Of a stretch of 64,000 nucleotides of DNA, positions 16,687 to 25,540 are shown piece after piece. Position 1 is the stretch's first letter; the number at the start of each line of letters is the position of its first letter. This DNA comes from Streptomyces sp. TP-A0356. Its GTDB lineage: Bacteria > Actinomycetota > Actinomycetes > Streptomycetales > Streptomycetaceae. The stretch spans positions 124,001 through 188,000 of the forward strand of contig NZ_BBZJ01000016.1 in NCBI RefSeq assembly GCF_001417775.1, written 5' to 3'. A program made the translations under genes and the position numbers. Below the pieces are notes generated by a model. It saw only the letters and a list, made by a program, of their open reading frames with translations. It made no database searches and had not been told where the DNA came from.

Positions 16687-18777
16687 TCAGCCGCGTTGCC
16701 CGACCATGAACTCGCACCAGACGACCTTGCCACCGCCGCGCGCCTCCACGCCCCACACGTCCGCGAGCCGGTCGACGAGCAGCAGGCCCCGCCCCGAGAC
16801 CCCCGACTCGCCCGCTTCCCGGCGGCGGGGCAGCGCGCTGGAGGAGTCCTCGACCTCGACGCGGAGCCTGCGGTCGTGGCCGGTCATGCCGCGGAGGGTG
16901 ACCACCGCGGAGCCCTCGGTGTGCATGAGGACGTTGGTGATCAGCTCGTCCGCGACCAGCTCGATCTCGTCGGAGCGCTCGCCCGCGCCCCAGGCGCGGA
17001 CGGCGGCGCGGATCATGTGGCGGGCCGAGATGAGCGCCTCCGGGTCGCCGAGGCCCACATGCTGCTGGAGGCGGCCGCCGGACCGCTGGGCCAGGCTCCG
17101 GCGCTGCAGGAGCAGCAGAGCCACGTCGTCGTCACCGCCCCGCTCCTCGGCGACGTCGATCAGCTTGTCGGCGAGGTCGTCCACGTCGTCCGGGCCCGTG
17201 CAGACAAGGTCCCGCAGGGTGTGCACGCCCTCGTCGAGGTCGGCTCCGGGCTCTTCGATCAGACCGTCGGTGCACAGCACCAGGGTCTGGCCGGGGTCCA
17301 GCTCGACGGTGGTCACCGGGTATTCGATGCGGCCGAACTCCGCGGACAGGCCGAGCGGCAGACCGCCCTCGACGCGCAGCCGCCGGCATTCGCCGTCGGA
17401 CCGGCGCAGCAGCGGGTCGACGTGTCCGGCGCGGACCAGTTGCACCACTCCGGTGGACAGGTCGGCCTCGGCGTACAGGCAGGTCGCGAAGCGATCGGTG
17501 TCGAGTTCCTTGAGGAAGACCGAGGCCCTAGCCATCACGGCGGCGGGCGTGTGCCCCTCGGCGGCGTACGCGCGCAGGACGATCCGCAGCTGTCCCATGA
17601 CGGCGGCCGCGTGGGGGTCGTGGCCCTGGACGTCGCCGATGACCGCGCCGACGCGGCCGCCCGGGAGCGGTATCAGGTCGTACCAGTCACCGCCGATGTC
17701 CAGGCCGAGGGAGCCCCCGGCACCGCCGGCGCGGTAGCGGACGGCGACGTCGGCCCCGGGCACGCTCGGGATCGAGCGCGGCAGCATCGCCTGCTGGAGG
17801 CCCTGGGCGAGGTCCTTCTCCTGCTCGTAGAACATGGCGCGCTGCAGGCTCTGCGCGATGCTGCTGCCGAGCGCGACCAGGACGTTGCGCTCCTCGGGGG
17901 TGAAGCCGCGCCGGTCGTCGTAGAGCAGGCCCAGGGCACCGATGGGGCGGGCCTGCACGATCAGCGGCAGATAGGCGGCCGAGGTGATGCGCAGATCCGT
18001 GAGGTGCGGCCACAGGATCGGATACCTCTCCGCGAACTCCTGGGGGGACTCGATGAACTGCGGGCTGAGCGTGCGCACGGCCTCGCTCATGGGGTACTGC
18101 TCGTCGATGCGCGTGACCAGGGTGCCGGGTACGAAACTGCCCTCCGGTCCCTCGGCGACCAGCCGGATGCGGCCGGCCTCCACCAGGCCCATCACGAGGC
18201 TGGTCGCACCGAGGTGGGTGAGGCCGTGACTGTGCTTGAGGACGTCGATGACGTCCTGGACGGTACGGGCGTGGGCGAGCGCGGCGGTGGTGATCTGGAC
18301 GACGTTCGTCTGTCGGCGCAGCGCCTCGTCCTGAGCGGTCTCGACCTGGCCGCTGCGCGCGATGCTGTCGCGCAGTTCCTCGGTCGCGTCACGGACGATG
18401 CCGATGATCCGGCGTGGCCGGCCGGTCTCGTCACGCCGGATGTAGCCCTGGGTGTGGATCCACCGCAGGGTGCCGTCACGGCGGCGGGTCCGGATATAGG
18501 TGCCGTAGTTCTCGCTGCCGTCCTTGATGGCCTGGGCGACGAGGGTGTCGAGGCGCCGGCCCTCGGGCGACGGGATGCGCATGGTCAGGGTCTCGGGGCG
18601 GCCGTCGTATTCCTCGGGGCGCACCTCGAAGATCTCGTGAGCCTGGGCGTCCATGTGCAACAGCCCGGTGTCCAGGTCCCAGTCGAAGCTGCCCATGCGG
18701 TTGAGCGCCAGGATCGGATCCGGGTGGGCGGGCCAGTCCTCCGGGAGTGACAGGGCGCTCGCGGCCCGTTCAACCAT
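16687..18777 (-). CDS. PAS-GAF-PP2C phosphatase with C-terminal HATPase domain
   Basis: A 696-residue cytoplasmic signalling protein typical of Streptomyces. Domains in order: PAS (about 20-140, RWIHTQGYIRRDETGRPRR), GAF (about 150-300), a SpoIIE/RsbU-like PP2C phosphatase (about 330-555; DIGGDWYDL and VIGDVQGHD supply metal-binding Asp) and an anti-sigma-type HATPase (about 575-690; VADELITNVLMHTEG, GRGLLLVDRLAD). It combines sensor, phosphatase and kinase modules and probably controls an anti-anti-sigma partner-switch pathway. The start ATG 18777 follows GGTGGCCCC, and the longer frame upstream looks non-coding. Confidence 0.92.
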   Translation of the reverse strand: MVERAASALSLPEDWPAHPDPILALNRMGSFDWDLDTGLLHMDAQAHEIFEVRPEEYDGRPETLTMRIPSPEGRRLDTLVAQAIKDGSENYGTYIRTRRRDGTLRWIHTQGYIRRDETGRPRRIIGIVRDATEELRDSIARSGQVETAQDEALRRQTNVVQITTAALAHARTVQDVIDVLKHSHGLTHLGATSLVMGLVEAGRIRLVAEGPEGSFVPGTLVTRIDEQYPMSEAVRTLSPQFIESPQEFAERYPILWPHLTDLRITSAAYLPLIVQARPIGALGLLYDDRRGFTPEERNVLVALGSSIAQSLQRAMFYEQEKDLAQGLQQAMLPRSIPSVPGADVAVRYRAGGAGGSLGLDIGGDWYDLIPLPGGRVGAVIGDVQGHDPHAAAVMGQLRIVLRAYAAEGHTPAAVMARASVFLKELDTDRFATCLYAEADLSTGVVQLVRAGHVDPLLRRSDGECRRLRVEGGLPLGLSAEFGRIEYPVTTVELDPGQTLVLCTDGLIEEPGADLDEGVHTLRDLVCTGPDDVDDLADKLIDVAEERGGDDDVALLLLQRRSLAQRSGGRLQQHVGLGDPEALISARHMIRAAVRAWGAGERSDEIELVADELITNVLMHTEGSAVVTLRGMTGHDRRLRVEVEDSSSALPRRREAGESGVSGRGLLLVDRLADVWGVEARGGGKVVWCEFMVGQRG

Positions 18778-19003
18778 GGGGCCACCTTGCCAGGGTTTCC
18801 GCGAATCTTCGAGTCCTGCCCTCAACGCCTCGGCGGACCGCGGAACGCCCCGGTCGCACGGGCGACGCGTCGCCGCCGCTCGGGGACGGCCGCTGATGGG
18901 CTCACGCGGGTCACGCAAGCGGCAGGAGGGTACACGGAGCGTCATGAGCGGGTCGGTCCGAGGCGGGGTACGGGGCGACACTGGAGGGAGAGGAGCGTTC
19001 GCC

Positions 19004-20428
19004 GTGAACTGGTTCGTCGCACCGGAGTACTGGCTGAGCCGGCTGGTCTTCCAGCGGGCCCTGGCCGTCGTGTACCTCTTCGCCTTCCTGACAGCGGCGC
19101 TGCAGTTCCGTGCGCTGATGGGGGAACGCGGAATGCTGCCGGTGCCGCGCTACCTCGCCCGGGTGTCCTTCAAACAGGCGCCGAGCGTCTTCCACCTCCA
19201 CTATTCCGACCGGTTCTTCGCCGTCTGGTCGTGGGCGGGCTGCGCGGTGTCCGTGGCGCTGATCGCCGGGGCCGACTCCCAAGTGCCTCTCTGGGCGGGG
19301 ATGCTGCTGTGGCTGATCCCGTGGGCGCTGTATCTGTCGATCGTCAACGTCGGCCAGACCTGGTACTCGTTCGGCTGGGAGTCACTGCTGCTGGAGGTCG
19401 GCTTCCTGGCCGTCTTCCTGGGCAACGACAGGGTCGCGCCGCCGATCGTGGTGCTGTTCCTGCTGCGCTGGGTCCTGTTCCGTGTGGAGTTCGGGGCCGG
19501 GCTGATCAAGATACGCGGGGACGCCTGCTGGCGGAAGCTGACCTGTCTCGACTACCACCATGAGACGCAGCCGATGCCGGGCCCGCTGAGCTGGTTCTTC
19601 CACCATCTGCCCAAGCCGCTGCACCGGGTGGAGGTGGCGGCGAACCATGTCACCCAACTGATCATCCCCGTTCTGCTGTTCACCCCGCAGCCGATCGCGA
19701 CGGCCGCAGCGTCCCTGATGATCCTGACCCAGTTGTGGCTGGTGCTGTCCGGCAACTTCGCCTGGCTGAACTGGATCACGATCGTGCTGGCCCTGTCGGC
19801 GGTCGAGTTCCCCACCACGCCCCCGCCGGTGGCGGGGCCGCCGCTGTGGTACGAGGTCGTGGTCCTGGCGGTCGGTGCGGGCCTGGTCGCCCTCAGTTGC
19901 CAGCCCGTACGCAACATGATCTCCCGCGGCCAGGTCATGAACCGTTCCTTCGACCCGCTGCACCTCGTCAACACCTACGGCGCGTTCGGCAGCGTCAGCC
20001 GGACGCGGTACGAGGTCGTGATCGAGGGCACGGCGGACGACGTGCCGCGGGAGGACTCCGACTGGCGGGAGTACGAGTTCAAGGGCAAACCGGGCGACCC
20101 GCGCCGCTGGCCGCGCCAGTACGCCCCGTACCATCTGCGGCTCGACTGGCTGATGTGGTTCGCCGCGCTCTCCCCCGCCTATGCGGCCTCCTGGTTCGGC
20201 GGCCTGATCGAGCGCCTCCTGGAGAACGACCGCGACACGCTACGGCTGCTGCGCCGCTCCCCCTTCCCGCCGGACGCCCCACCGCGTTACGTACGGGCCG
20301 TCCTGTACCACTACCGGTACACGACGTGGCGCGAACTGCGGCAGACGGGGGCCTGCTGGGACCGGGCATACGTGCGGGAGTACATGCCGCCGACCCGGCT
20401 CGCCGCCCCGGTGGCTCAGAGCCGGTAG
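19004..20428 (+). CDS. Lipase maturation factor (LMF1-like) family membrane protein
   Basis: A 474-residue membrane protein with about seven to nine helices and the conserved LMF core: YWLSRLVFQRALAVVYL, RVEFGAGLIKIRGDACWRKLTCLDYHHETQPMP broken over the middle, and PGPLSWFFHHLP. In animals this family folds dimeric lipases in the ER; in bacteria the role is unknown. The soluble C-terminus (about 340-474) has the family phrases FVNTYGAFG-like VNTYGAFGSV and YEFKGKPGDP. GTG 19004 follows a GGAGGGAGAGGAG site; ATG 18944 is an alternative. It overlaps the convergent amidohydrolase gene by 13 bp. Confidence 0.85.
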   Translation: MNWFVAPEYWLSRLVFQRALAVVYLFAFLTAALQFRALMGERGMLPVPRYLARVSFKQAPSVFHLHYSDRFFAVWSWAGCAVSVALIAGADSQVPLWAGMLLWLIPWALYLSIVNVGQTWYSFGWESLLLEVGFLAVFLGNDRVAPPIVVLFLLRWVLFRVEFGAGLIKIRGDACWRKLTCLDYHHETQPMPGPLSWFFHHLPKPLHRVEVAANHVTQLIIPVLLFTPQPIATAAASLMILTQLWLVLSGNFAWLNWITIVLALSAVEFPTTPPPVAGPPLWYEVVVLAVGAGLVALSCQPVRNMISRGQVMNRSFDPLHLVNTYGAFGSVSRTRYEVVIEGTADDVPREDSDWREYEFKGKPGDPRRWPRQYAPYHLRLDWLMWFAALSPAYAASWFGGLIERLLENDRDTLRLLRRSPFPPDAPPRYVRAVLYHYRYTTWRELRQTGACWDRAYVREYMPPTRLAAPVAQSR

Positions 20429-21255
20429 ACCCGGGTGGCGGTGCCCTCGAAGATCTGTCGGCGCTCGTCGTCGCCGAGGTCCTGGGTCAGCGCCGCGGCC
20501 GTGTGGGTCACATCGGCGTACGTGGCGGCGACCGTGCAGACCGGCCAGTCGGAGCCGAACATCAGCCGTCCGGGGCCGAAGGCGTCCAGCGCGGTGTCGG
20601 CGTAGGGCCGCAGGTCCGCGGTGGTCCACGTCCTCCGGTCGGCCTCCGTCACCATCCCCGACAGCTTGCACACCGTGTTGGGCAGGGCGGCGAGCGCCCT
20701 GAGGTCCGAAGCCCAGGGTTCGAGGGCCCCGGAGGCGATGGGCGGCTTGCCCAAGTGGTCCAGGACGAAGGTCAGTTCCGGCAGTGCGGCGGCCGCCCGG
20801 ACACAGGCCGGCAGCTGGTGGGGCAGCACCACCAGGTCGTAGACGAGGCCGGAGCCGGCGACGGCGGCGAGGCCGCGTTGCACGTCGGGCCGCAGCAGCC
20901 AGTCGGGGTCCGGCTCGCTCTGGACCTGGTGCCGGACGCCGCGCAGATACCGGCCGCCGGGCCCCTCCCGCAGCCGGGCGAGCGCGTCGGCGACGTCGGG
21001 GCGGGTCAGATCGGTCCAGCCGACGACGGCGGCGATCAGGTCGGTGCCGTCCGCCAGGGCGAGGAACTCGGGGGTCTCCTCGGCCACGGTCACGGTCTGC
21101 ACCAGCACGGTGCGGTCGATGCCGAGGGCGTGCGCCTCGGGTTCGAGGTCGGCCACGGTGAAGTGGCGTCGCAGCGGCGCGAGTTCGGGGCCCCTGATCC
21201 AGTCCTGGTCGCGGACGGCGAGGTCCCACACATGGTGGTGGGCGTCGACGGTCAC
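20416..21255 (-). CDS. Amidohydrolase, probable L-fuconolactonase
   Basis: A 279-residue amidohydrolase-2 lactonase (COG3618). The metal motif DAHHHVW lies at the N-terminus, TFVLDHLGKPP in the middle and LMFGSDWPVC near the end supply the other His and catalytic Asp. In this operon it would open L-fucono-lactone made by the aldo-keto reductase. The GTG start at 21255 overlaps the upstream stop by four bases (GTGA), so it is the last gene of a translationally coupled row. Confidence 0.87.
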   Translation of the reverse strand: MTVDAHHHVWDLAVRDQDWIRGPELAPLRRHFTVADLEPEAHALGIDRTVLVQTVTVAEETPEFLALADGTDLIAAVVGWTDLTRPDVADALARLREGPGGRYLRGVRHQVQSEPDPDWLLRPDVQRGLAAVAGSGLVYDLVVLPHQLPACVRAAAALPELTFVLDHLGKPPIASGALEPWASDLRALAALPNTVCKLSGMVTEADRRTWTTADLRPYADTALDAFGPGRLMFGSDWPVCTVAATYADVTHTAAALTQDLGDDERRQIFEGTATRVYRL

Positions 21256-21365
21256 GGCAGCTCCCACACGACGGACAGGCCGGTGCCCGCGCCCTCGCCG
21301 GAGACGTCCGTGCGGTGGGCGGCCTCGTACTCCTCGATGCGGTCGGCGCGGAGGGCGACTCTCAT
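21252..21365 (-). pseudogene. Shrunken L-rhamnose/L-fucose mutarotase (RhaM-like) remnant, 37 codons
   Basis: The frame reads MRVALRADRIEEYEAAHR and then directly TDVSGEGAGTGLSVVWELP. The first part matches the start of RhaM-type mutarotases (usually about 100-110 residues) and the second part their C-terminus, so roughly 65-70 central codons, including the catalytic core, are missing in frame. Start and stop still overlap their neighbours by four bases on both sides (ATGA with the aldo-keto reductase, GTGA with the lactonase). It probably no longer interconverts sugar anomers but preserves ribosome hand-over. A sequencing or assembly deletion cannot be excluded. Confidence 0.7.
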
Positions 21366-22348
21366 GACGGCTCCTCGGCGGGGACGGGGGCGTGGGCCGG
21401 CAGGAGGTCGGCCTCGCTGAGCTCCTGCCAGAATCCGGCCGGTACGGTCGCGGTGAACTGCTCGGCGCAGTCGTGGACTTCGGCCGCCGAACGCGCCCCG
21501 ATCAGCACGCTCGCCACGGCCGGGTGGGCGGAGCAGAACGCGAGTGCCGCGGCCCGCAGTGTGGTGCCGTGCCGTTCCGCCAGCGCCTTGAGCCGCTGTG
21601 CCCGGTCGAGCAGTTCCCGGGCTGCGGTCGCGTAGTTGTAGGTCGCGCCCGGCCGGGGATCGGCCAGCAGCCCGGAGTTGAATGCGCCGCCGATGACGAC
21701 CGGCACACCGCGCTCGACGGCCGCCGGCAGCAGGTCGATCAGTGCGCGCTGGTCGAGCAGGGTGTAGCGCCCCGCGCACAGCACCACGTCCACATCCGTC
21801 TCGCGCACGAACCGGGTGAGCATTTCGGTCTGGTTCATGCCCGCCCCGATCGCGCCCACCACGCCCTCCGAGCGCAGCTTCTCCAGCGCCGGGTAGCCCT
21901 CCCGGAAGGCCTGCTCGGCGTGGTCGTCGGGGTCATGGAGGTAGACGACGTCCACGTGGTCGAGACCGAGCCGTTCGAGGCTGGCTTCGAGGCTGCGTCG
22001 TACGCCGTCCGCGGTGAAGTCCCAGACGCGGCGGTGGGTGGCGGGTACGGCGAAGCCATGGGCGAGGTCGTCACCGCCCGCGTCCGTCGGCTCCAGCAGG
22101 CGGCCCACCTTGGTGGAGACCGTGTACGCGGTGCGCGGGTGCTCGTGCAGGGCGGCGCCGAGGCGGCGTTCGGACAGGCCGAGCCCATAGTGCGGAGCCG
22201 TGTCGAAGTAGCGGATTCCGCTCCGCCGGGCGGCCTGGACCGCCTCGTAGGCCTGTTCCTCGCTCACCTCGGTGTAGAGGTTGCCGATCCCGGCGGCGCC
22301 GAAGGCCAGTTCGCCGATCTGGACGCCGCTCCTGCCGATCGTGCTCAC
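21362..22348 (-). CDS. Aldo/keto reductase, probable L-fucose (6-deoxyhexose) dehydrogenase
   Basis: A 328-residue aldo/keto reductase of the D-threo-aldose 1-dehydrogenase / L-fucose dehydrogenase group. The catalytic set is visible: Asp and Tyr in YFDTAPHYGLGLSE, Lys in VSTKVGR and His in VVYLHDPDDH; the C-terminal cofactor segment is SVLIGARSAAEV. It would oxidise L-fucose to the lactone, the first step of the pathway. GTG 22348 overlaps the SDR stop (GTGA). Confidence 0.88.
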   Translation of the reverse strand: MSTIGRSGVQIGELAFGAAGIGNLYTEVSEEQAYEAVQAARRSGIRYFDTAPHYGLGLSERRLGAALHEHPRTAYTVSTKVGRLLEPTDAGGDDLAHGFAVPATHRRVWDFTADGVRRSLEASLERLGLDHVDVVYLHDPDDHAEQAFREGYPALEKLRSEGVVGAIGAGMNQTEMLTRFVRETDVDVVLCAGRYTLLDQRALIDLLPAAVERGVPVVIGGAFNSGLLADPRPGATYNYATAARELLDRAQRLKALAERHGTTLRAAALAFCSAHPAVASVLIGARSAAEVHDCAEQFTATVPAGFWQELSEADLLPAHAPVPAEEPS

Positions 22349-23100
22349 CGGCCCGCCGGGCGCAGCCGCAGGCCCTGCATCCCCCCGTCCACGGCGAGGG
22401 CGCTCCCGGTGGTCGCGCCGGACAGGGGGCTCGCCAAGTAGGCGATGGCGCTCGCGACTTCGGCGGCGGTGACCAGCCGGCCGGTGGGCTGACGGGCCTC
22501 CAGCGCGGCACGTTCGGCGACCGGGTCGGGGGCCGCGTCGAGGAGGCGGCCGACCCACGGGGTGTCGACCGTACCGGGGTTGACGCAGTTGACCCGGATG
22601 CCTTCGCGCACATGGTCGGCGGCCATGGCCAGGGTGAGCGAGAGGACGGCGCCCTTGCTGGCGCTGTAGAGCGCCCGCTGGGGGAGTCCCGCCGTCGCGG
22701 CGATCGAGCACGTGTTCACGATCGCCGCGTGCGCCGAGGCACGCAGGTGTGCCAGGGCCGCCCGGGACGTACGGACCACACCCAGGACGTTGACGTCGAG
22801 CACGCGCCGCCACTGCTCGTCGTCGTTGTCCTCGACCGTGCCCTGGGCGCCGACACCGGCGTTGTTGACCAGGACGTCCAGGCCGCCGAGGTCGGTGACG
22901 GCGGCGGCCACGGCCGCGCGCACGGACGCGTCGTCGGTGACGTCGGCCCGGTACGCGAGCAGCGGCTTCCGCACCGACGAGGGATCGAGGTCGAGTACGG
23001 CCACCCGGGCACCGCGCGCCGCCAGCAGGTCCGCGGTGGCCCGTCCGATGCCGGAGGCCCCGCCGGTCACCAGGGCCGCCAGGCCCTCGAAGTCGCTCAT
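22345..23100 (-). CDS. SDR oxidoreductase, probable 2-keto-3-deoxy-L-fuconate dehydrogenase
   Basis: A 251-residue classical short-chain dehydrogenase with TGGASGIG cofactor motif (about 13-20), NNAGVG, catalytic Ser in NTCSIAAT and YSASK as the Tyr-x3-Lys pair. By position in the operon it would oxidise the 2-keto-3-deoxy acid from the dehydratase; alternatively it is a second fucose dehydrogenase. The start ATG 23100 overlaps the dehydratase stop (ATGA). Confidence 0.87.
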   Translation of the reverse strand: MSDFEGLAALVTGGASGIGRATADLLAARGARVAVLDLDPSSVRKPLLAYRADVTDDASVRAAVAAAVTDLGGLDVLVNNAGVGAQGTVEDNDDEQWRRVLDVNVLGVVRTSRAALAHLRASAHAAIVNTCSIAATAGLPQRALYSASKGAVLSLTLAMAADHVREGIRVNCVNPGTVDTPWVGRLLDAAPDPVAERAALEARQPTGRLVTAAEVASAIAYLASPLSGATTGSALAVDGGMQGLRLRPAGR

Positions 23101-24437
23101 GCCGCATGCCCCTTCCCACGCTTCAGGTCGGCGGCCCAGAAGGTACCGCCGGGGAACGTGAACTGCGCGATGGACTCGGGCCGCATGGCGGCCGAGAAGC
23201 CCGGCGTGGTGGGTGCCTCGTAGTGCCCCTGCCGGATCATCACCGGGTCGACGAAGTGCTCGTGCAGATGGTCCACGTATTCGATGACCCGGTCGTCGGT
23301 GGTGCCCGAGAGCGCGACGAAGTCGAACATCGACAGGTGCTGGACCAGCTCGCACAGCCCGACCCCACCCGCGTGCGGGCAGACCGGAACACCGAACTTG
23401 GCGGCCAGCAGCAGGATCGCGAGGTTCTCGTTGACGCCGCCGACGCGGGCCGCGTCGATCTGGAGGACGTCGATCGCCCCGGCCTGCAGGAGCTGTTTGA
23501 AGACGATGCGGTTCTGTACGTGTTCGCCGGTGGCGACCTTCACCGGGGCCACGGCCTCGCGGATCACCGCGTGGCCGAGGACGTCGTCGGGGCTGGTCGG
23601 CTCCTCGATCCAGTACGGTTCGAACTCGGCGAGCCGCCTGGTCCAGATGATCGCCTCGTCGACGTTCCAGCGCTGGTTGGCGTCGATGGCCAGGCGGATG
23701 TCCGGGCCGACGACGGAGCGGGCGACCCGGCAGCGGCGTACGTCGTCGGCCAGGTCCGCGCCGACCTTCAGCTTGATCTGCCGGAAGCCGTCGGCGACCG
23801 CCTGCGCGGCCAGTCGGGAGAGCTTCTCGTCGCTGTAGCCGAGCCAGCCGGCCGAGGTGGTGTAGGCGGGGAATCCCTTCGCCAGCAGCCGGGCCGTGCG
23901 CTCCCCGGCTCCGTCCTTGCCGCGCCGCAGCAGCTCCAGCGCCTCATCGGGGGTGAGCGCGTCGGTGATGTAACGGAAGTCGATCTGGCGGACCAGCCAC
24001 TCCGGGTCGGCTTCGGCGAGCAGCCGCCACAGGGGCGTCCTCGCGCGTTTGGCGGCCAAGTCCCACACGGCGTTGCCGACCGCGCCGATCGCCATGTGCA
24101 TCACGCCCTTCTCGGGCCCGAGCCAGCGCAGTTGGCTGTCGGCGATCAGGTCGTGGAAGACCGATCCGGGATCGTCGCACACCTCGTCCACGCTCCGCCC
24201 GACCACATGTCCGCGCAGTGCCTCGATCGCGGCGACCTGTACCTCGTTGCCCCGCCCGATGGTGAAGGTGAACCCGTGCCCCTCCAGGCCGTCGGCGGCC
24301 TCGGTGCGCAGCACGAGGTAGGCGGCCGAGTAGTCGGGGTCCGGGTTCATCGCGTCGGAGCCGTCGAGCTCGCGCGAGGTGGGGAAGCGGATGTCGAAGG
24401 TGTCGACCGCGGTGATACGGGCGGCAGTTGGGGACAC
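23097..24437 (-). CDS. L-fuconate dehydratase (enolase superfamily)
   Basis: A 446-residue mandelate racemase/enolase-superfamily dehydratase. The opening ([14 protein letters not shown]) and the [11 protein letters not shown] stretch are typical of fuconate dehydratases. Active-site pieces are present: the KLKVGAD lysine, metal ligands in [18 protein letters not shown] and [10 protein letters not shown], and the His in [11 protein letters not shown]. It converts L-fuconate to 2-keto-3-deoxy-L-fuconate. GTG 24437 is the start that matches the family; the frame is open much further upstream but unlike it. It lies 77 bp after the permease gene. Confidence 0.9.
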   Translation of the reverse strand: MSPTAARITAVDTFDIRFPTSRELDGSDAMNPDPDYSAAYLVLRTEAADGLEGHGFTFTIGRGNEVQVAAIEALRGHVVGRSVDEVCDDPGSVFHDLIADSQLRWLGPEKGVMHMAIGAVGNAVWDLAAKRARTPLWRLLAEADPEWLVRQIDFRYITDALTPDEALELLRRGKDGAGERTARLLAKGFPAYTTSAGWLGYSDEKLSRLAAQAVADGFRQIKLKVGADLADDVRRCRVARSVVGPDIRLAIDANQRWNVDEAIIWTRRLAEFEPYWIEEPTSPDDVLGHAVIREAVAPVKVATGEHVQNRIVFKQLLQAGAIDVLQIDAARVGGVNENLAILLLAAKFGVPVCPHAGGVGLCELVQHLSMFDFVALSGTTDDRVIEYVDHLHEHFVDPVMIRQGHYEAPTTPGFSAAMRPESIAQFTFPGGTFWAADLKRGKGHAA

Positions 24438-24459
24438 GAGAGGCCTTTCGGTCCGGGGC

Positions 24460-24483
24460 ACGAGGTCGTACACGAGGTCGTAC
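24460..24483. repeat. Tandem 12-bp direct repeat in the fucose operon
   Basis: Two exact adjacent copies of ACGAGGTCGTAC (24460-24471, 24472-24483) in the 77-bp gap between permease and dehydratase genes, directly before an 18-bp palindrome. Function unknown. Confidence 0.8.
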
Positions 24484-24484
24484 G

Positions 24485-24502
24485 TCGTACGGCGCCGTAC
24501 GA
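24485..24502. promoter_or_regulatory. Perfect 18-bp palindrome inside the fucose operon
   Basis: TCGTACGGCGCCGTACGA reads the same on both strands. It lies 12 bp beyond the permease stop. As RNA a perfect palindrome leaves little loop, so a protein-binding site or an mRNA processing or stability element separating transporter from enzyme genes are all possible. Confidence 0.5.
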
Positions 24503-24514
24503 GAACGAGGAAGG

Positions 24515-25540
24515 TCAGTCCTGGGCACGGCCCGTCGTCACACGCGCGATCATCAGGGCGGCCAGGATGATTCCGCCGTAGATGGCCTGGATCCAGAACG
24601 ACGGCACCTGGGCGAGGGTGAGCAGGTTCTGTACGACGCCCAGCAGGAGCACGCCGGTCAGGGCGCCGAACATGGTTCCCTTGCCGCCGTCGAGGCCGAT
24701 GCCTCCTATGACCGCCGCGGCGAACACCGTGAAGATCATGTTGTTGCCCTGGTTGGCGCTGATCGCACCCACGTACCCGGTCTGCATGATCCCGCCGACG
24801 GAGGCGAGGCAGCCCGCGACGACGAACACACCGAGCATCACGCGTTCGACGCGGATACCGGCCGCGCGGGCCGCGTCCGCGTTGCCGCCGATCGCGTACA
24901 GGGCGCGGCCGACGCGGTGGTGGCGCAGGACGAGACCGGCGACGGCGAAGGCGACCGCAGCCAGCCACACGGACAGCGGGACGCGCAGGAAGGTCGTCGT
25001 GGCCAGGGTGAAGAAGGCGTCGGGCATCCCGAACAGCGTCTTGCCCTTGGTCGCGCCGACCAGCAGACCGCGCAGGACGATCAGCATCGCGAGGGTGACG
25101 ATGAAGGCGTTGAGCCTGAACTTCACCACGAGGACGCCGTTGAAGGCGCCGATCGCCGCGCCGACGAGGAGGATCGCGACCAGCGCGAGCACGGTGGGCA
25201 GTCCGGTGCCCCAGCCGGACTGGGCGGCGGGCAGGACGAGCAGGGCGCCCACGGCCGGTGCGATACCGACCACGGACTCCAGTGACAGGTCGAACTTGCC
25301 GGTGATCAGGACGAGTGACTCGGCGAGCACGACCATCGCGAGGGCGGCGGAGGCGCCCAGGATGGAGATGATGTTGCGCTCGGTGAGGAACGAGTCGTTG
25401 ACGAACGCCCCCAGCACCATCAGCAGCAACAGGGCGGGGACCAGGGCCAGTTCGCGCGCCCGGCGGAGCAGGACGGCCTTGGCCGAGCGGGCGGCGGGGA
25501 CCGGTAGGGGCGTGAGCGGCGGGGCCTTGATGTCAGCCAT
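24515..25540 (-). CDS. Sugar ABC transporter permease (RbsC type)
   Basis: A 341-residue permease with about ten hydrophobic helices and the ribose-type family phrases [17 protein letters not shown] and [17 protein letters not shown] (the EAA-like coupling loop), ending [25 protein letters not shown]. It forms the membrane pore for the sugar bound by the lipoprotein encoded at the operon start. It overlaps the ATPase gene by 8 bp. Confidence 0.93.
   Translation of the reverse strand: MADIKAPPLTPLPVPAARSAKAVLLRRARELALVPALLLLMVLGAFVNDSFLTERNIISILGASAALAMVVLAESLVLITGKFDLSLESVVGIAPAVGALLVLPAAQSGWGTGLPTVLALVAILLVGAAIGAFNGVLVVKFRLNAFIVTLAMLIVLRGLLVGATKGKTLFGMPDAFFTLATTTFLRVPLSVWLAAVAFAVAGLVLRHHRVGRALYAIGGNADAARAAGIRVERVMLGVFVVAGCLASVGGIMQTGYVGAISANQGNNMIFTVFAAAVIGGIGLDGGKGTMFGALTGVLLLGVVQNLLTLAQVPSFWIQAIYGGIILAALMIARVTTGRAQD

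Noticed and set aside
15922..18750. Very long plus-strand open frame of over 900 codons
   Set aside because: It is antisense to the glycosylase and PAS-GAF-PP2C genes, whose domains and motifs are intact; its composition is shadow-like.
22345..24968. Fusion of fucose-operon genes suggested by frames running past the family starts
   Set aside because: Upstream parts of these frames are unlike the families, and four-base overlaps give clean separate starts.
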